Origin: Pseudodesulfovibrio sp. S3
GTDB lineage: Bacteria > Desulfobacterota > Desulfovibrionia > Desulfovibrionales > Desulfovibrionaceae
Direction: 5' to 3'
Length of the DNA stretch: 64,000 nt
Assembly (NCBI RefSeq): GCF_004025585.1
Contig: NZ_QTZO01000005.1
Location: 124,001-188,000 of the forward strand
In this document: positions 61,395-64,000 of the stretch, piece by piece
Layout: every line of letters begins with the position of its first letter
Position numbering within the stretch: the first letter of the stretch is position 1
The notes under the pieces: model-generated
Told to the model about the DNA's origin: nothing
The model's database searches: none
The model's input: only the letters and a program-made list of their open reading frames with translations
Program-made: the position numbers and the translations under genes

Positions 61395-62777
61395 CTATGC
61401 CTCTGTATTGTCGATTCCGTATTTCTTGATTTTGTAGTGAATGGCCCTGCGGCTGATGCCGAGCCGGTCTGCAGCCACCTTCTTGACGCCTTTTGACGCA
61501 TCCAGAGCATGGATGATGGCCTCCCGTTCGCTGTCTTCCAGAGACAGGCCGTGGACTCTGGCTGCGGGTGAACCGGCAGGAGGCTCCTCGATGTTGAGAT
61601 CATCGGCCTGGATGGTGTCTCCCCGACAGAAGACCAGGGCGGCCTCCAGGGTGTTCTTCAGTTCGCGGACGTTGCCGGGCCATGGGTGGGTGGTCAGGAT
61701 GTCCATGGCGCCTGAAGAGATGACCACTGGAGGGCGTTCCTGATGGGCGCACAATTCGGCAACAAATCCTTTTGCCAGGGCGGGAATGTCCTCCTTGCGC
61801 TCGCGCAGGGGTGGGATGGTCAGGGTGACGACCTTGAGCCGGTAGTAGAGGTCTTCGCGGAATTGGCCTTGGGCGACCATGTGCGGCAGGTTCGCATTGG
61901 TGGCGGCAACGACTCGGCAGGTCACTGATCGTTCGGCATTGTCTCCCACCCGTCGAATGGTGCCCTCCTGTAGAAAACGGAGTAACCTGGTCTGCATGTC
62001 CGGGGAAATGTTGCCGATCTCGTCCAGAAACAGGGTGCCGCCGTCCGCCGCTTCGATCAGTCCTTTCTTGTCCTTGACCGCGTGGGTGAAGGATCCCTTG
62101 ACATGTCCGAATAGTTCGCTCTCCAGCAACGTGGGCTGGGTCGAGCCGCAGTCCACCACAACGAACGGCCCGTCGGCGCGGGGGCTGGCGTCATGCAGTC
62201 TTCGCGCCGCCTTTTCCTTGCCTGTGCCGGACTCGCCGAACAATAGGACCAGGGCCGTGGACCGGGCCACGCGTTCGAGCAATTCCAGGAACCGGGCCAT
62301 GGACGGGGCTTTGCCGCCCAGCAAGCCGTTTACAGCGGCCGGAGAATGTCCGGTCGGGGCCGCATCAATCGATTTCCCGCTGCTTGGGGCCGTGGTTCGG
62401 CGTTCTTCCAGCCTGGCCCTGACCCGGCGTACCAGCTCCTTGCCGTCAAAGGGCTTGGTCAGGTAGTCGGCGGCACCGGCCTGGATGGACCCGACCGCAT
62501 CGGGGATGGTCCCATGGGCCGTGAGCATGATGATGGGAATGTGCGGCCAGTTTTCCATCACTTCCTTGAGCAATCCCTGGCCGCCCATGCCCGGCATCTT
62601 CACGTCGGATATGATCAGATCCACGGGCTCATAGGCCAACATTTCAAGGGCGGTTTCAGCCCGGTCGGCCAGCAGGGGGGTCAGGCCCGAGGAAAGGAGT
62701 CTGGCCTCAAGCACCTGGAGGATATTCTCGTCATCGTCCACCACCAGGATGGTCGGGATGTCAATTTTTTTGCTCAT
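61395..62777 (-). CDS. NtrC-family response regulator with altered GAFTGA loop
   Basis: A 460-residue regulator. Receiver domain 1-120 has phospho-Asp 58 (LIISDVKMPG). The AAA+ domain has Walker A GESGTGKE (181-188) and LDEIGNISPDMQ. A Fis-type helix-turn-helix ends the protein (GVKKVAADRLGISRRAIHYKIKKYGI). The sigma-54 contact loop reads GSFTHA (228-233) instead of GAFTGA; changes at this loop usually weaken or abolish sigma-54 activation. It may thus be a repressor/activator of another type, or use a divergent contact. The start overlaps the kinase stop (ATGA), so the two form an operon. Confidence 0.9.
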   Translation of the reverse strand: MSKKIDIPTILVVDDDENILQVLEARLLSSGLTPLLADRAETALEMLAYEPVDLIISDVKMPGMGGQGLLKEVMENWPHIPIIMLTAHGTIPDAVGSIQAGAADYLTKPFDGKELVRRVRARLEERRTTAPSSGKSIDAAPTGHSPAAVNGLLGGKAPSMARFLELLERVARSTALVLLFGESGTGKEKAARRLHDASPRADGPFVVVDCGSTQPTLLESELFGHVKGSFTHAVKDKKGLIEAADGGTLFLDEIGNISPDMQTRLLRFLQEGTIRRVGDNAERSVTCRVVAATNANLPHMVAQGQFREDLYYRLKVVTLTIPPLRERKEDIPALAKGFVAELCAHQERPPVVISSGAMDILTTHPWPGNVRELKNTLEAALVFCRGDTIQADDLNIEEPPAGSPAARVHGLSLEDSEREAIIHALDASKGVKKVAADRLGISRRAIHYKIKKYGIDNTEA

Positions 62778-64000
62778 GCGATGTCCTTTGCGGGAGTGGA
62801 GGGCAGGGAAAAAAAGAAGTTCGAGCCTTGCCCTGGTTCGCTTTCTACCCAGATGCGGCCGCCGTGGGCCAAGATGATGCGCTTGGAAATGGCCAGTCCG
62901 AGTCCTGCGCCGTCAATGGAGTCACGTACCCCTGGTTCGCGGTAGTATTTATGGAAGACCCGGTCCTGTTCCTCGGGGGGAATGCCGGGACCGTTGTCCC
63001 GCACACAGAACAGGATGTCGTTGCGGCGTCCGGTTCCGGTGACGCTGACATGGCCTCCTTCCGGGGAAAACTTGATGCCGTTGCCGACCAGGTTCATGAG
63101 CACCTGACGGATGTGCCCGGTGTCCGCCGTCAGGGTCAGGGCGTCGTCGGCCTGGGATTCAAGGGTGACGGATTTGGCCCTGGCCGCAGGCAGCAGCCGT
63201 TCCAATGTGGATTCGATGAGCCGTTTCCCGTCCATGCTTTCGGGCCGGAGCACCAGCTCCTCGGACTCCATGCGGGAGACCGAGAGCAGCCGCGTCAGCA
63301 GGTCGGACAGTCGAGCCGATTCCTTTTCCGCAATCCTGAGGAACTGCCGCTGCTTTTCGTTGACCTCGCCGAAGGCGCCGGTCTCGATCAAGTCCACGGC
63401 CTCCCGGACCGAGGTCAGCGGCGTCCTGATCTCGTGGGAGAGCATGGCGATGAAGTCGGCGCGCATACGTTCCTCCCGGCGCAGACGGGCGGCCATGGCG
63501 TTGAAGGCCAGGGCGAGTTCGCCCAGTTCGTCGTTGGAAAGGATGCGTACGTCGCGGGGGGTGGCACCCGTGCCCAGTTCCCGGATGCCCGTGCGTACTT
63601 CGGCCAGGGAGCGGTTCAGGGTGTAGGCAAGGAGCAGGCTTCCTCCCACGCCCAGAATCAGGCAGGCAATGAGTCCGTACAGGCCGATATCCGCCGCCTG
63701 TTGCCCTGCTTCATGAAGCCTGGTCAGCCGGGCCTGCATGTCGGTCACGTTGTCGAGCAGGGATTGTTCCAGGATGTCGGTCCAGTCCCGGACAGTCACG
63801 TTTGGGGTCAGGTTGTCGCCCAACGTCTCGCCCGGGCCCAGGGTTATTTCGTATTCCGAAGTCAGTTCCTGCCATTCAGCCGTGTATTGGGGATGCTTTT
63901 TCAGAGTCTCGTTGAGGATTTCGCCGAACCGGGAGAGGTCTTCCACGATGAATCCGACGGCGGCTTCGTCTCCTCCCAGAAGTCGGTAGCGCCGGATGTT
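62774..64000 (-). CDS. membrane sensor histidine kinase (partial, N-terminus off the window)
   Basis: The frame is open to the right edge; 408 residues are visible. A helical sensor region leads to a membrane helix (IGLYGLIACLILGVGGSLLLAYTL), HAMP (NRSLAEVRTGIRELGTG...NDELGELALAFNAMAARLR), HisKA with the phospho-His in FIAMLSHEIRTPLTSVREAVDLIE and HATPase_c (NLVGNGIKFSPEGG, DNGPGIPPEEQD, GAGLGLAISKRIILAHGG). It overlaps the NtrC-type regulator by four bases and is its cognate kinase, comparable in layout to GlrK/GlrR. The signal is unknown. Confidence 0.92.
   Translation of the reverse strand, partial: NIRRYRLLGGDEAAVGFIVEDLSRFGEILNETLKKHPQYTAEWQELTSEYEITLGPGETLGDNLTPNVTVRDWTDILEQSLLDNVTDMQARLTRLHEAGQQAADIGLYGLIACLILGVGGSLLLAYTLNRSLAEVRTGIRELGTGATPRDVRILSNDELGELALAFNAMAARLRREERMRADFIAMLSHEIRTPLTSVREAVDLIETGAFGEVNEKQRQFLRIAEKESARLSDLLTRLLSVSRMESEELVLRPESMDGKRLIESTLERLLPAARAKSVTLESQADDALTLTADTGHIRQVLMNLVGNGIKFSPEGGHVSVTGTGRRNDILFCVRDNGPGIPPEEQDRVFHKYYREPGVRDSIDGAGLGLAISKRIILAHGGRIWVESEPGQGSNFFFSLPSTPAKDIA

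Overview
The window is GC-rich, gene-dense chromosomal DNA. It most resembles a free-living, motile, Gram-negative sulfate reducer of the Desulfovibrio/Pseudodesulfovibrio type. This is inferred from the gene families present: an XXXCH/amphi-Trp (GAK-type) cluster, an iron alcohol dehydrogenase under a sigma-54 activator, a tad pilus locus and many sensor kinases. No rRNA, tRNA, CRISPR array or phage was seen.

Layout. 1-3.4 kb (minus): four-gene GAK-like operon (XXXCH protein, PHP-like protein, amphi-Trp protein, PhoU-APH fusion cut by the left edge). 3.6-8.0 kb: secreted 5'-nucleotidase, Gfo/Idh/MocA oxidoreductase, nucleoside phosphorylase PpnP, a small unknown and a periplasmic solute-binding protein. 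8.2-17.5 kb: a sugar operon, galT-galK-lacI type regulator-galM followed by an ABC importer (ATPase, lipoprotein binding protein, two permeases), behind a perfect LacI-type operator and closed by a strong terminator. 17.5-18.6 kb: a tiny cysteine protein and a TPR protein.

18.7-34.7 kb is a complete tad (Flp pilus) locus. The pseudopilin/TadG genes read left and the flp-cpaA-cpaB-cpaC-lipoprotein-small membrane protein-tadZ-tadA-tadB-tadC-tadD-hybrid kinase genes read right. An NtrC-type activator sits between them. Both arms carry good sigma-54 promoters (20857-20872 minus, 22809-22824 plus), so kinase, activator and promoters look like one dedicated circuit.

34.9-38.7 kb: secreted GDPD phosphodiesterase, HD-GYP protein, a small membrane protein and a DUF2721 protein. 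39.4-43.0 kb: sigma-54 activator and Fe-alcohol dehydrogenase linked by TGTCC/GGACA repeats and a sigma-54 promoter. 43.4-49.4 kb is an accessory stretch: a secreted unknown, Fic protein, alpha/beta hydrolase, an AT-rich membrane protein and a DUF1566 protein. They are separated by REP-like repeats and decayed pieces of REP-associated tyrosine transposases.

49.5-52.3 kb: an oversized GlmS-like amidotransferase. 52.6-58.7 kb: an orphan periplasmic binding protein, hybrid kinase, CheY-like regulator and GAF-HD-GYP protein, which look like a ligand-to-c-di-GMP pathway. 58.7-64 kb (minus): DUF885 protein, CheV, and a kinase/NtrC-type pair whose regulator has an altered GAFTGA loop; the kinase runs off the right edge.

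Family assignments rest on motifs read by eye; no database search was run.
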